From assembly GCA_016186095.1 (NCBI GenBank), contig JACPMG010000001.1:1-44782 (forward strand): a DNA stretch of 44,782 nt, read 5' to 3'. The first letter of the stretch is position 1. Each line of letters begins with the position of its first letter. This DNA comes from Candidatus Sungiibacteriota bacterium. Lineage in GTDB: Bacteria > Patescibacteriota > Minisyncoccia > Sungbacterales > HO2-52-23. A program made the position numbers and the translations under genes. Of this stretch, positions 34,250 through 43,217 are shown one piece after another. The notes beneath the pieces were generated by a model. The model did not search any database. It saw only the letters and a program-made list of their open reading frames with translations, and was not told the origin of the DNA.

Positions 34250-36132
34250 AGGAATTGGAGGAGGAGCTTTACGGAAAAGAGGAGGGCAAAGAGGTGACGC
34301 GCAGGATGGGAAAACGTGTGTTTTTTCCGGGAGCGCTTTCCAAAATTTCAACGCGATGGCCGGAGAACGGGCGTCCTAAAGATAAGGAGGGATACTCTAT
34401 CGATAGGCGTGTTTTTAGATTTTTTCTCTGGGGGTTGGCGGTTGTAGGAGCCGCTGGCGCGGCCCTTTTCCTTTTTTTATATCTTGGTACCCGCGGCCAG
34501 GAAGCGGAAATTGTAATTCATGGAAGGGAGCGCGTAGAGGCTGGTGAGGTCGTTAATATCCCTATTGTTATTCGTAACGTATCCGGCACCGTACTGCGGG
34601 AGGCGGAACTAGCCATAATTTTTCCCGAGGGATTTTTGATTTTGGACGATCAGGGGGAGCGACAAGCGCCCCCGCGTTTTACCAAAAATATTCCGGATAT
34701 CGCGCCGGACAAGGAAACGCAGGTGGAAATTACGGTGCGGATTTTTGGCCGGGAGTCAGAAGAAAAAAATCTTGAGGCTTCTCTGATCTATCGTCCGGAA
34801 AATCTTCGTGCGCGATTCTCGGCCAAAACTTCGTACACGTTTGTCGTCTCCCGCGTCCCTTTGGCAATTTCCTGGGAGATGCCGGAGGTACTTTCCGCCG
34901 GCCAGGATTTGGATTTTGAGGCGCGCTACAGCTCAACCGCGACTGGGCCTTTTAAGGATTTATCGCTCCGGCTGGATTACCCTCCTGGTTTTATCTTTAT
35001 CTCCGCTTCTCCCGAACCATCGGTAGGCACGGCTATTTGGGATATTGGGACTCTTGATCCTGATAGGCAGGGGTCCATTAAGGTGCGCGGTAAAATCAGC
35101 GGCGGAGGCGGGGAAGTGAAGACTTTTGTCGGCGGGTTGGGAAAGTTTGATGTCTTGACCAAGGAGTGGAAACCGTACAGCGAATCTTCGCGCGAGGCAA
35201 AGATTTTTCTCGCGCCTCTTTCTATTGATGTCTCGCTTGACGGAGCGCGCGAGCAGATAATTTCTCCGGGAGAGCGCCTGAATTTTACGCTTCGCTATCG
35301 AAATAACACCGATCTGACGTTAAAAAATGTATCCGTGGAGGCGCGTCTTGAAGGAACGATCGTGGAATTCGGAACAATCACGCCGGATGCGGGCGGGGTT
35401 TTTGACGGTTCCAGAAACGTCGTATTATGGGGGCCCGGAGGCACGCAGGAGTTGCGGGAGGTACAACCGGGCGGGGAGGGCACACTGCGTTTTGGCGTAT
35501 CTACCAAAGAGAGGCCGCCGGTACGCGGTAAAGCCGACCAGAATTTGACCGTGCGTTTGCGTTCGGTTATAGAAACGAAAACCGTCCCGCGTGAGCTTGT
35601 CGGGGCTCGCGTCGGATCAGAAACCGCTCTGGAGCTCAAGGTACGTTCTAAAATTATTTTTGCCGGCCGCGCGCTTTATCGCGGATCGGCGCTTAATACT
35701 TCCGGCCCGCTTCCTCCGAAAGTCGGGATAAAAACTTCTTATGCCGTTCTTTGGGAGATGAGAAATTTCACCAATAATCTTGAAAACGTGGAGGTCAAAG
35801 GATTTCTGCCGCCTAATGTCGTCTGGGAAAATATTTTTTCCAAGGACGCGCAGATCTCTTTCGACCAGCAATCCGGAGAAATTCGCTGGAGGATAAGGGA
35901 AGTGAAAGCTGGTACGGGCGTATTGTCGCCTGCCTTGACCTCTGCGTTTTTGGTCTCCATACTACCTTCTGAAGCGGACGTTGGGCAGACATTGACTCTG
36001 CTCAGAGACGTAAAGCTCACAGCCCGCGATACTTTTACCGGAGAAGATGTGGAAGTTCCGGGCGAGGCCTTAACGACGGAACTTAAGGATGATATCACCA
36101 CGACGAATAAGGACTGGGCCGTGGTCCGGTAA
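34237..36132 (+). CDS. membrane-anchored repetitive beta-domain surface protein (DUF11-like)
   Basis: Single TM FFLWGLAVVGAAGAALFLFLYLG followed by repeated beta-rich segments (NIPIVIRNVSGTVLREAELAIIFPEGF; LNFTLRYRNNTDLTLKNVSVEARLEG). Confidence 0.65.
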   Translation: MGKLEELEEELYGKEEGKEVTRRMGKRVFFPGALSKISTRWPENGRPKDKEGYSIDRRVFRFFLWGLAVVGAAGAALFLFLYLGTRGQEAEIVIHGRERVEAGEVVNIPIVIRNVSGTVLREAELAIIFPEGFLILDDQGERQAPPRFTKNIPDIAPDKETQVEITVRIFGRESEEKNLEASLIYRPENLRARFSAKTSYTFVVSRVPLAISWEMPEVLSAGQDLDFEARYSSTATGPFKDLSLRLDYPPGFIFISASPEPSVGTAIWDIGTLDPDRQGSIKVRGKISGGGGEVKTFVGGLGKFDVLTKEWKPYSESSREAKIFLAPLSIDVSLDGAREQIISPGERLNFTLRYRNNTDLTLKNVSVEARLEGTIVEFGTITPDAGGVFDGSRNVVLWGPGGTQELREVQPGGEGTLRFGVSTKERPPVRGKADQNLTVRLRSVIETKTVPRELVGARVGSETALELKVRSKIIFAGRALYRGSALNTSGPLPPKVGIKTSYAVLWEMRNFTNNLENVEVKGFLPPNVVWENIFSKDAQISFDQQSGEIRWRIREVKAGTGVLSPALTSAFLVSILPSEADVGQTLTLLRDVKLTARDTFTGEDVEVPGEALTTELKDDITTTNKDWAVVR

Positions 36133-36138
36133 AAATAT

Positions 36139-37455
36139 ATGGCAGAGGAAAATAAAATGGAAAAGATAGTTTCGCTTGCCAAAAGGCGGGGTTTTATTTT
36201 CCCCGGATCGGAGATTTACGGGGGGCTTTCGGGCATCTACGACTATGGCCCTTTAGGAGTAGAATTTAAGAATAACGTCAAACAATCGTGGCGCGAAGAA
36301 ATGTTCCGCCGAAAAGATGATATCTTTGAGTTGGACAGCAGTATCCTTATGCAAAGACAAGTTTGGGAGGCATCGGGACATACCTCCGCCGGCTTTACCG
36401 ACCCCCTAAGAGAGTGTAAAAAATGTCATCACAGATATAGGGCTGATCATTTAGAGGAAGAAGGTGTTGAGAAATGTCCGAACTGTGGCGGGGAACTAAC
36501 GGAGCCCAAAAAATTTAATTTATTGGTTGAAACACACCTGGGCCCGGTTAAAGATGACTCTTCCCTTACTTATTTGCGGGGCGAAACTACCCAGGGTATC
36601 TATGTGAATTATAAGAATGTAAAAATTGCTATGGCTGCAGAAATTCCTTTTGGCATAGGCCAGATCGGAAAGGCCTTTCGCAACGAGATAACGCCCAGCC
36701 ACTTCACTTATCGGATGCGCGAGTTCGAGCAGATGGAACAGCAATATTTTGTCAAACCCGCAGAAGCAGACATTTTTTTTACTTACTGGAAGAATGAGCG
36801 GATAAGATGGTATACGGATTTAGGCGTTAAAAAGGAAAGACTGCGATTTCGGCCTCACGCCAAAGATGAGTTGGCGCATTACGCCAAGGGCGCTGAAGAC
36901 ATTGAATACGAGTTTCCTTTCGGCTGGCACGAAGTGGAGGGCATCCATAACCGTGGCGACTGGGACTTATCCAGACATAGTAAATTTTCAGGGGAGGACT
37001 TGTCCGAAGTTGATGGGAAAACCGGAGAGAAATTTTATCCTTATATTATTGAGACCTCGGCCGGAGCTGATCGAGCTGCTTTGATGTTTTTAGCCGATGC
37101 TTATAGCGAAGACAAGGATAATAAAAGAGTTGTTCTCAAGCTGCACCCAAAATTGGCGCCGTATAAAGCCGCGGTTTTTCCGCTTTTAAGAAACAGGCCG
37201 GAGCTCGTGAAAAAGGCACGTGTGATATTTACCGATCTTAAAAAAACGGGCTTGAATGTCGCATGGGATGACCGCGGAAATATCGGCAAGCGTTATTACG
37301 CACAAGATGAGATCGGGACTCCTTGGTGCGTTACCGTGGATCATCAGACGTTGGAGGATGACACTGTTACCGTACGGGATCGGGATACGATGAAACAAGA
37401 AAGAGTGGCCGCAGCAGAATTAGGGCTATATTTTAATTCTAAACTCAATGTTTAA
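36139..37455 (+). CDS. glyS: glycyl-tRNA synthetase (homodimeric class II)
   Basis: RRGFIFPGSEIYGGLSGIYDYGPLGVEFKNNVKQSWREEM...VWEASGHTSAGFTDPL...TYLRGETTQGIYVNYKNV...PHVIETSAGADR-like region. Confidence 0.95.
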   Translation: MAEENKMEKIVSLAKRRGFIFPGSEIYGGLSGIYDYGPLGVEFKNNVKQSWREEMFRRKDDIFELDSSILMQRQVWEASGHTSAGFTDPLRECKKCHHRYRADHLEEEGVEKCPNCGGELTEPKKFNLLVETHLGPVKDDSSLTYLRGETTQGIYVNYKNVKIAMAAEIPFGIGQIGKAFRNEITPSHFTYRMREFEQMEQQYFVKPAEADIFFTYWKNERIRWYTDLGVKKERLRFRPHAKDELAHYAKGAEDIEYEFPFGWHEVEGIHNRGDWDLSRHSKFSGEDLSEVDGKTGEKFYPYIIETSAGADRAALMFLADAYSEDKDNKRVVLKLHPKLAPYKAAVFPLLRNRPELVKKARVIFTDLKKTGLNVAWDDRGNIGKRYYAQDEIGTPWCVTVDHQTLEDDTVTVRDRDTMKQERVAAAELGLYFNSKLNV

Positions 37456-38719
37456 GAAGGTTATTTTAGACAACGGCTTGCGGGTTTTAACCGTCCCTAT
37501 GCAAGGCACCAATACGGTGACTGTTTTGGTGCTTTGCGATACGGGGTCGGACTATGAAAAAAAAGAACAGAACGGCATCTCCCACTTTCTGGAGCACATG
37601 TTTTTCAAAGGAACGTCCCGCAGGCCGGGCGCGGATATTTTAGCGCAGGAGCTGGACGGTATGGGTTCGGTACACAACGCCTTTACCTCTCATGAACTAA
37701 CGGGGTATTTTATTAAGTCGGGCAAAACTTATCTCCAGAATTCTTTGGACGTCTTGGCCGATATTTACAAAAATTCATTGCTCAAAGCGGAGGAAATAGA
37801 AAAAGAGAAACAGGTTATAATAGAAGAGCTTCATAAAGACCGCGACAACCCCATGCGCCACATCTGGGATGTCTGGGAAAGACTTCTTTACGGTGATCAG
37901 CCGGCAGGATGGGATATCGGCGGAGACGAGAATACGGTTCGCGCCGTAACGAGGAGTAGTCTTCAAGATTATTTTAACCACCAGTATGTTTCTTTGAATA
38001 CGGCAGTGGTGGTAGCGGGCAATTTTGACGAGAAAGATACGATGGAAGCCGTACGTTCTCTTTTCGGCGATGTCCGCGACGGAAAGCCGGTTCGTCAGAA
38101 GCCGCAAGTCGCGGAGCGACAGGTTGGGCCGGCCGTAGACATTTTTGATAAAAAAATCGATCAGACGCATATTGTGGTGGGGTTTCGGGGGTATGGAGCC
38201 AACGACCCCAAGCGTTACGCGGCCGATGTCCTAGGTGTTTTATTGGGCGGAGGCATGTCTTCGCGTATGTTTGACCGCATCAGGGAGAAGCTCGGCCTGG
38301 CCTATGTGGTTTCGAGCGCCCACGAGTCATATTCCAATCGCGGCTTTCTTACGACTTATATAGGAGTTGATCACTCCAATGTAGAAAAAACAATCCGCGC
38401 CGCCCTGGAAGAATATAAAAAAATATGCGATGAGCAGATACCTCCAAAAGAGCTTCGGCGCGTTAAAGATTACATCCGCGGCACTACCCTGATCGGTCTT
38501 GAGCAATCCAATGCCATGGCCAGTTTTGTGGGAACGGAGGAGATGATAGGCGGAAAGCCCCTGACAGTTGATGAGGCTTTTGCTAAAATAGAGGCGGTAG
38601 GGGTTGATGACCTGTGTTCGGTGGCCCAAGAAGTCATGCGCCCGGAGCGTTTGAATCTAGCCATGATCGGGCCGTTTAAAGATAAAGAGAGGTTTGAAAA
38701 ATTGTTAAAAGAGTTTTAA
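37448..38719 (+). CDS. M16-family zinc peptidase
   Basis: NGISHFLEHMFFKGTSRRPG (HxxEH), IIEELHKDRDNPM. Confidence 0.95.
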   Translation: MFKKVILDNGLRVLTVPMQGTNTVTVLVLCDTGSDYEKKEQNGISHFLEHMFFKGTSRRPGADILAQELDGMGSVHNAFTSHELTGYFIKSGKTYLQNSLDVLADIYKNSLLKAEEIEKEKQVIIEELHKDRDNPMRHIWDVWERLLYGDQPAGWDIGGDENTVRAVTRSSLQDYFNHQYVSLNTAVVVAGNFDEKDTMEAVRSLFGDVRDGKPVRQKPQVAERQVGPAVDIFDKKIDQTHIVVGFRGYGANDPKRYAADVLGVLLGGGMSSRMFDRIREKLGLAYVVSSAHESYSNRGFLTTYIGVDHSNVEKTIRAALEEYKKICDEQIPPKELRRVKDYIRGTTLIGLEQSNAMASFVGTEEMIGGKPLTVDEAFAKIEAVGVDDLCSVAQEVMRPERLNLAMIGPFKDKERFEKLLKEF

Positions 38720-38734
38720 TCCCCAAGTGAGCTA

Positions 38735-38822
38735 GATGCGGTCGAGTCCCGCCCTTTGTCCCGCGAACTGAAGGAGAGGTTTCCTTTGTGAGCGGCAAAG
38801 GGCGGGGCGAGGTAACCGCATC
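38735..38822 (+). promoter_or_regulatory. candidate structured cis-regulatory RNA upstream of an AI-2E family gene
   Basis: GATGCGGT/ACCGCATC and CCCGCCCTTTG/CAAAGGGCGGG stems with CGAGT / GCGAGGTA internal loop and a branched inner hairpin; ends 11 nt before TTG start. Confidence 0.55.
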
Positions 38823-38833
38823 GGCGAATAAAA

Positions 38834-39877
38834 TTGCCCAGTAAAGACATCCAATATCTTCATGTTTCCACCTGGACGGTTATCCGTTTTTTTATGGTGG
38901 TCTTTGGAATTGTAGCGCTTTATCTTGTGAGCGATATTCTGGCCGCGCTCATTTTCGCTGTAATCGTCGCTTCCGCCATTGAGCCGGCCGTTGAATGGCT
39001 GAAAGAGCATAAAATCCCGCGGATTTTGGGGGTTATTTTGATCTATCTTGCCATCGCCCTCGCGCTGTTTTTTGTGGTTTATCTTATTTTCCCGCTTATT
39101 TTTGAAGAATCGCAAAATATCTCCCTTACCTACCCCGCGTTTCAAAAGCAGATTTTATCCGGCATCGGGAAGGTTGAGGCGCTTCCGTTTCCACCATTCT
39201 TTACGGAAAATCTTGAGGAAATTCTGCGCATACCGGCTACATATCTTGAGAAGCTCGGCGGCGGTATTTTTGATTTTGCCACGATAGTTTTTGGCGGCCT
39301 GTTATCTTTCATTCTCGTGGTGGTCTTCTCTTTTTATCTGGCTGCTCAAGAAAAGGGGATTGAAAGTTTTCTGCGGCTGGTAACGCCCCTCGCTTACGAA
39401 CCTTATGCGGTTGATCTTTGGGAAAGATCGCAAAGAAAATTGGGTCGTTGGTTGCGCGCGCAGATGCTTTTGGGCGCCATCGTGGGTGTGCTCATATTTT
39501 TCGGTCTCACTGTTTTGGGCGTTCGCCCGGCTTTATTTTTTGCCATACTCGCGGCGCTTTTTGAGATTATCCCGGTGGTCGGGCCGATTCTCGCCGCGGT
39601 CCCTGCGGTTGCCGCAGCGCTTCTCATCTCGCCGGTAGTGGGGGTATTTACCATAGTGCTTTATGTAGTGGTACAACAGACGGAGTCGCACGTGATCGTG
39701 CCCGTGGTTATGAAAAAGACTGTTGGACTAAGTCCTTTGGTGGTGGTGTTGGCACTTTTGGTAGGCGCGAAAATCGGCGGAATTTTTGGGATTTTACTCT
39801 CGGTGCCGATTACGGCGATTCTGGCCGAGTTTATAAACGACTGGGACAAAAAAAAGAGGGCCCTGCTTCCCGAATAA
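38834..39877 (+). CDS. AI-2E family transporter/permease
   Basis: TTG start; VSDILAALIFAVIVASAIEPAVEWLKEHKIPRILGVILIYLAI...FEIIPVVGPILAAVPAVAAAL...VPVVMKKTVGLSPLVVVLALLVGAKIGGIFGILLSVPITA. Confidence 0.92.
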   Translation: MPSKDIQYLHVSTWTVIRFFMVVFGIVALYLVSDILAALIFAVIVASAIEPAVEWLKEHKIPRILGVILIYLAIALALFFVVYLIFPLIFEESQNISLTYPAFQKQILSGIGKVEALPFPPFFTENLEEILRIPATYLEKLGGGIFDFATIVFGGLLSFILVVVFSFYLAAQEKGIESFLRLVTPLAYEPYAVDLWERSQRKLGRWLRAQMLLGAIVGVLIFFGLTVLGVRPALFFAILAALFEIIPVVGPILAAVPAVAAALLISPVVGVFTIVLYVVVQQTESHVIVPVVMKKTVGLSPLVVVLALLVGAKIGGIFGILLSVPITAILAEFINDWDKKKRALLPE

Positions 39878-39882
39878 AATTT

Positions 39883-40305
39883 GTGCCCGAGACTATACCA
39901 GCGAAGAAAATTTATTTTTTGTTATTAATTGGCGGCTTGATTGTGGCAGCCACTTTTGTTGTGGGTCTGGTTTTTGGAGTGTCGACATGGGAGGCGTGGT
40001 GGGTCTCCAATTTTTTTCATTTTCTGGGCGGGATGTACGCGTTCTTTTTTGTGCGGGCGGTTTTTTATTACACCAGACCGTACCACAAGATAACCGCCGC
40101 ATCATGGGCAGAGGTTTTTTTATTCGTGGCCGGAGCCTTGATACTCGGCGTACTTTGGGAGTGGTTTGAATTTGTTCTGGACCGGTATCGCGTTATTATC
40201 GCGGCGAAACCGAGCCTGATGACCTATGCCGATAATATCGGAGATTTGATTATTGACACGCTCGGCGCGTTTGTCGCCGCGTATATTTATGGCAGAAAAA
40301 AGTAA
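39883..40305 (+). CDS. small membrane protein (DUF2238-like)
   Basis: GTG start; LGVLWEWFEFVLDRY...YADNIGDLIIDTLGAFVAAYIY. Confidence 0.65.
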   Translation: MPETIPAKKIYFLLLIGGLIVAATFVVGLVFGVSTWEAWWVSNFFHFLGGMYAFFFVRAVFYYTRPYHKITAASWAEVFLFVAGALILGVLWEWFEFVLDRYRVIIAAKPSLMTYADNIGDLIIDTLGAFVAAYIYGRKK

Positions 40306-41770
40306 AAAATTCTATATTACCACCGCGATTCCTTATGTAAACGCGCGGCCGCATTTGGGGCATGCGCTTGAGTTTGTGCAGGCGGACGTGTTGGCGCGCT
40401 ACCACCGGACTCGAGGCGAGCGCGTTTTTTTGCTTTCCGGTAGCGACGATAACGCGCTAAAAAATGTTCAGGCCGCGGAAAAGGCCGGGAGCGGAATTCA
40501 GGAATTTGTGGATAAAAATGCGGCGCTGTTCTCTCAACTTTTTGAAGTCCTCGGGGTGCGGGTTGATGCATTTCAGAGAGGGAGTGATGAAAAATTGCAC
40601 TATCCTTCAAGCCAAAAACTTTGGAAACTCTGTGAAGAGGCGGGGGATATTTATAAAAAATCTTACACGGGGCTTTATTGCGTGGGGTGTGAAGCTTTTT
40701 ATACCAAAGACGAGTTGAACGAAAACGGCGAGTGTTTTGAGCATCTCGGAAGAAAACTGGATTTGGTTTCGGAGGAAAATTACTTTTTTCGCCTCTCCAA
40801 GTACCAGAAACAGCTTATTGATTTAATAAAAAGCGGTAAGCTCTGTATTTTACCCGGAACAAGAAAGAACGAAGTTTTATCTTTTCTTCGCGAGCCATTG
40901 CAGGATATAAGTATTTCACGCACCAACGAGCGCGCCAAAAATTGGGGGGTTCCCGTGCCGGGAGACGATAGCCAGAGAATCTATGTCTGGTTTGATGCTC
41001 TCAATATGTATCAATCGGGCATAGGGTTCGGTTGGGACGAGGATACGTATAAAAAATGGTGGCCGGCTGATATTCACCTCATCGGGAAGGGTATTCTGCG
41101 GTTTCATGCCGTTTATTGGCCGGCATTTCTGCTTTCGGCAAGGCTGGAGTTGCCCAAATCAATTTTTGTTCATGGCTACATCACTGTGGATGGGCAGAAG
41201 ATGTCTAAAACCATCGGCAATGTTTTGGATCCCTTCGAGATCATTAATAAATATGGTACGGACCCGGCGCGCTATTATTTGCTTCGCGAAATTCCTTCCG
41301 GTGAGGACGGGGACTTTTCATATCAAAAATTAGAAGACCGTTATAATGGAGACCTAGCCAATGGGTTGGGAAATTTAGTGGCACGGGTCGCGGCTCTCGG
41401 AGAAAAAATAAGCCCTATCCGTTTTGAATTCGGAAAAGATGTAGAGAAAGAAATTGATGCTACTTGCGATGATGTATTCGGGCAATATGAAAAACATATG
41501 CGAGAGTTTCGGCTGAACGAGGCGCTTGCCGATGTATGGCACCTTATATCGTCAGGGGATAAATATATAAATGAAAAAAAGCCGTGGAGCATTGAGAGCG
41601 AGGCGGAGTTGAAAAAAGTAATGGTGAACGCGGGTTACCTGGTAGGCGCCATTACTAATTTGATTGAGCCATTTTTGCCGGGGACTGCGGAGAAAATCCG
41701 CGAGCAGATTAGATTTGAGGATTCGGTGATGAAAATAAAAAAAGGCGGGAATTTATTTCCGCGGATATGA
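40289..41770 (+). CDS. metG: methionyl-tRNA synthetase
   Basis: YITTAIPYVNARPHLGHALEFVQADVLARYHR, GLYCVGCEAFYT, YVWFDALNMYQSG, DGQKMSKTIGNVLDP. Confidence 0.95.
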   Translation: MAEKSKKFYITTAIPYVNARPHLGHALEFVQADVLARYHRTRGERVFLLSGSDDNALKNVQAAEKAGSGIQEFVDKNAALFSQLFEVLGVRVDAFQRGSDEKLHYPSSQKLWKLCEEAGDIYKKSYTGLYCVGCEAFYTKDELNENGECFEHLGRKLDLVSEENYFFRLSKYQKQLIDLIKSGKLCILPGTRKNEVLSFLREPLQDISISRTNERAKNWGVPVPGDDSQRIYVWFDALNMYQSGIGFGWDEDTYKKWWPADIHLIGKGILRFHAVYWPAFLLSARLELPKSIFVHGYITVDGQKMSKTIGNVLDPFEIINKYGTDPARYYLLREIPSGEDGDFSYQKLEDRYNGDLANGLGNLVARVAALGEKISPIRFEFGKDVEKEIDATCDDVFGQYEKHMREFRLNEALADVWHLISSGDKYINEKKPWSIESEAELKKVMVNAGYLVGAITNLIEPFLPGTAEKIREQIRFEDSVMKIKKGGNLFPRI

Positions 41771-42603
41771 AGGCCGAGCTTTTTGATGTTCATACCCATG
41801 TCCAATTTGCGGCATTCAAGGATGACGCGGATTCGGTAATTCGGCGAGCGCTGGATGCGGGCGTGTGGTTGGTAAATGTAGGGACCCAAGCCGATACTTC
41901 GGCCAAAGCGATTGATTTGGCAGAAAAATACCCCGAAGGCGCATATGCCACAGTTGGGCTTCACCCGCTTCATACGGAAAAGTCGCACCACGACGCGCAA
42001 GAACTCGGGACGACAGAAAAAGCGCTTGAATTCACGAGCCGAGGAGAAGAATTTGATTATGAGTATTACAAAAAGCTTGCCGTGCACCCAAAGGTGGTGG
42101 CGATTGGCGAGTGCGGATTGGATTACTATCGCCTCGGAGAGGAAACGAAAGAGAAACAAATGTCCGTGTTTTTACGACAGATTGAACTTGCCCACGATGT
42201 TAAAAAACCTCTTATGATTCATTGCCGTCAGGCCTTCAGCGATCTTATAAAGATGTTACACGCTACACGTTATACGCTACACGATACACCGAGTGTTGTT
42301 CATTTCTTCTCCGGCACCCGAGATGACGCGCAAAAACTCCTTGATATGGGATTTTATTTTTCTTTTGGCGGCGTAGTTACCTTTACCCGAGACTATGACG
42401 AAGTAGTAAAATATATTCCGCTAGAGCAGATTTTGCTTGAAACCGACGCGCCATATTTGGCGCCCGTACCATATCGCGGGAAAAGAAATGAACCAGCGTA
42501 TGTGATCGAAGTTGCCAAGAAAATGGCGGAATTAAAAAGCACCTCCTTGGGGGAGGTGGCCATGAGAACGACTGCGAATGCCAAAACTATTTTTGTGGTA
42601 TAG
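41767..42603 (+). CDS. tatD: TatD-family hydrolase
   Basis: LFDVHTHVQFAAF, ATVGLHP, IGECGLDYYR, LMIHCRQAFSDL, LLETDAPYLAPVPYRGKRNEP. Confidence 0.93.
   Translation: MKAELFDVHTHVQFAAFKDDADSVIRRALDAGVWLVNVGTQADTSAKAIDLAEKYPEGAYATVGLHPLHTEKSHHDAQELGTTEKALEFTSRGEEFDYEYYKKLAVHPKVVAIGECGLDYYRLGEETKEKQMSVFLRQIELAHDVKKPLMIHCRQAFSDLIKMLHATRYTLHDTPSVVHFFSGTRDDAQKLLDMGFYFSFGGVVTFTRDYDEVVKYIPLEQILLETDAPYLAPVPYRGKRNEPAYVIEVAKKMAELKSTSLGEVAMRTTANAKTIFVV
42256..42290. repeat. 7-bp-period tandem tract in tatD
   Basis: TACACGC TACACGT TATACGC TACACGA TACACC. Confidence 0.9.
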
Positions 42604-42614
42604 ATACGGTTCTA

Positions 42615-43124
42615 TTACTTATACTTACCCTCCACGTCAAACCCCATTTTTCTAAGTAGCTCGTTAACCTTTTTCTGTTCTTCTTCGCTTACGGGCTCGT
42701 CATCGGGGCAACGAGGCGGCTGATCAACTTGTCCTAATTCATCGCTTTCTTCACGCATGGGCATGCATACGATCCGGATTGAGATGTTCCCCTTGCTTGG
42801 CACCGGATGTCCGCGTGTTCCGTCAATAATTAGCGCGACCGATACCTCGCAGTAGTATTTAGGCCCATCCGATTCATGGTCGACGAAACAGTAGTCGATG
42901 AGTTCGTGTTGGATCGTTACCATTGTTTTATCCGGGCGCACCACGATTCTTTCTTTGAATATGGCTATGTAGCAGTTCGAGCCTCCGAATAGATTCATTA
43001 TCGTCCGCAGCTGTTCCCTGAATTCTTCCGATGCTTGTCTCTGTCCGAACTCTACTGCCAACAGCATATCTTGTGTTACTTCGGCAAGCTCGAATAATCC
43101 CGTCTCAATTTCGTTAAGCTCCAT
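42615..43124 (-). CDS. hypothetical protein
   Basis: 169-aa ORF with GGAGGAAT ribosome-binding site and a TTGACA hexamer upstream. Confidence 0.55.
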   Translation of the reverse strand: MELNEIETGLFELAEVTQDMLLAVEFGQRQASEEFREQLRTIMNLFGGSNCYIAIFKERIVVRPDKTMVTIQHELIDYCFVDHESDGPKYYCEVSVALIIDGTRGHPVPSKGNISIRIVCMPMREESDELGQVDQPPRCPDDEPVSEEEQKKVNELLRKMGFDVEGKYK

Positions 43125-43217
43125 CGTATTCCTCCGAAGTATGGTGCTGTTTTGAACATTAAAGAAAAATGTCCGCTTGTCAAACGAGCGGAATGCAACT
43201 AAAATATTGGTATAATC

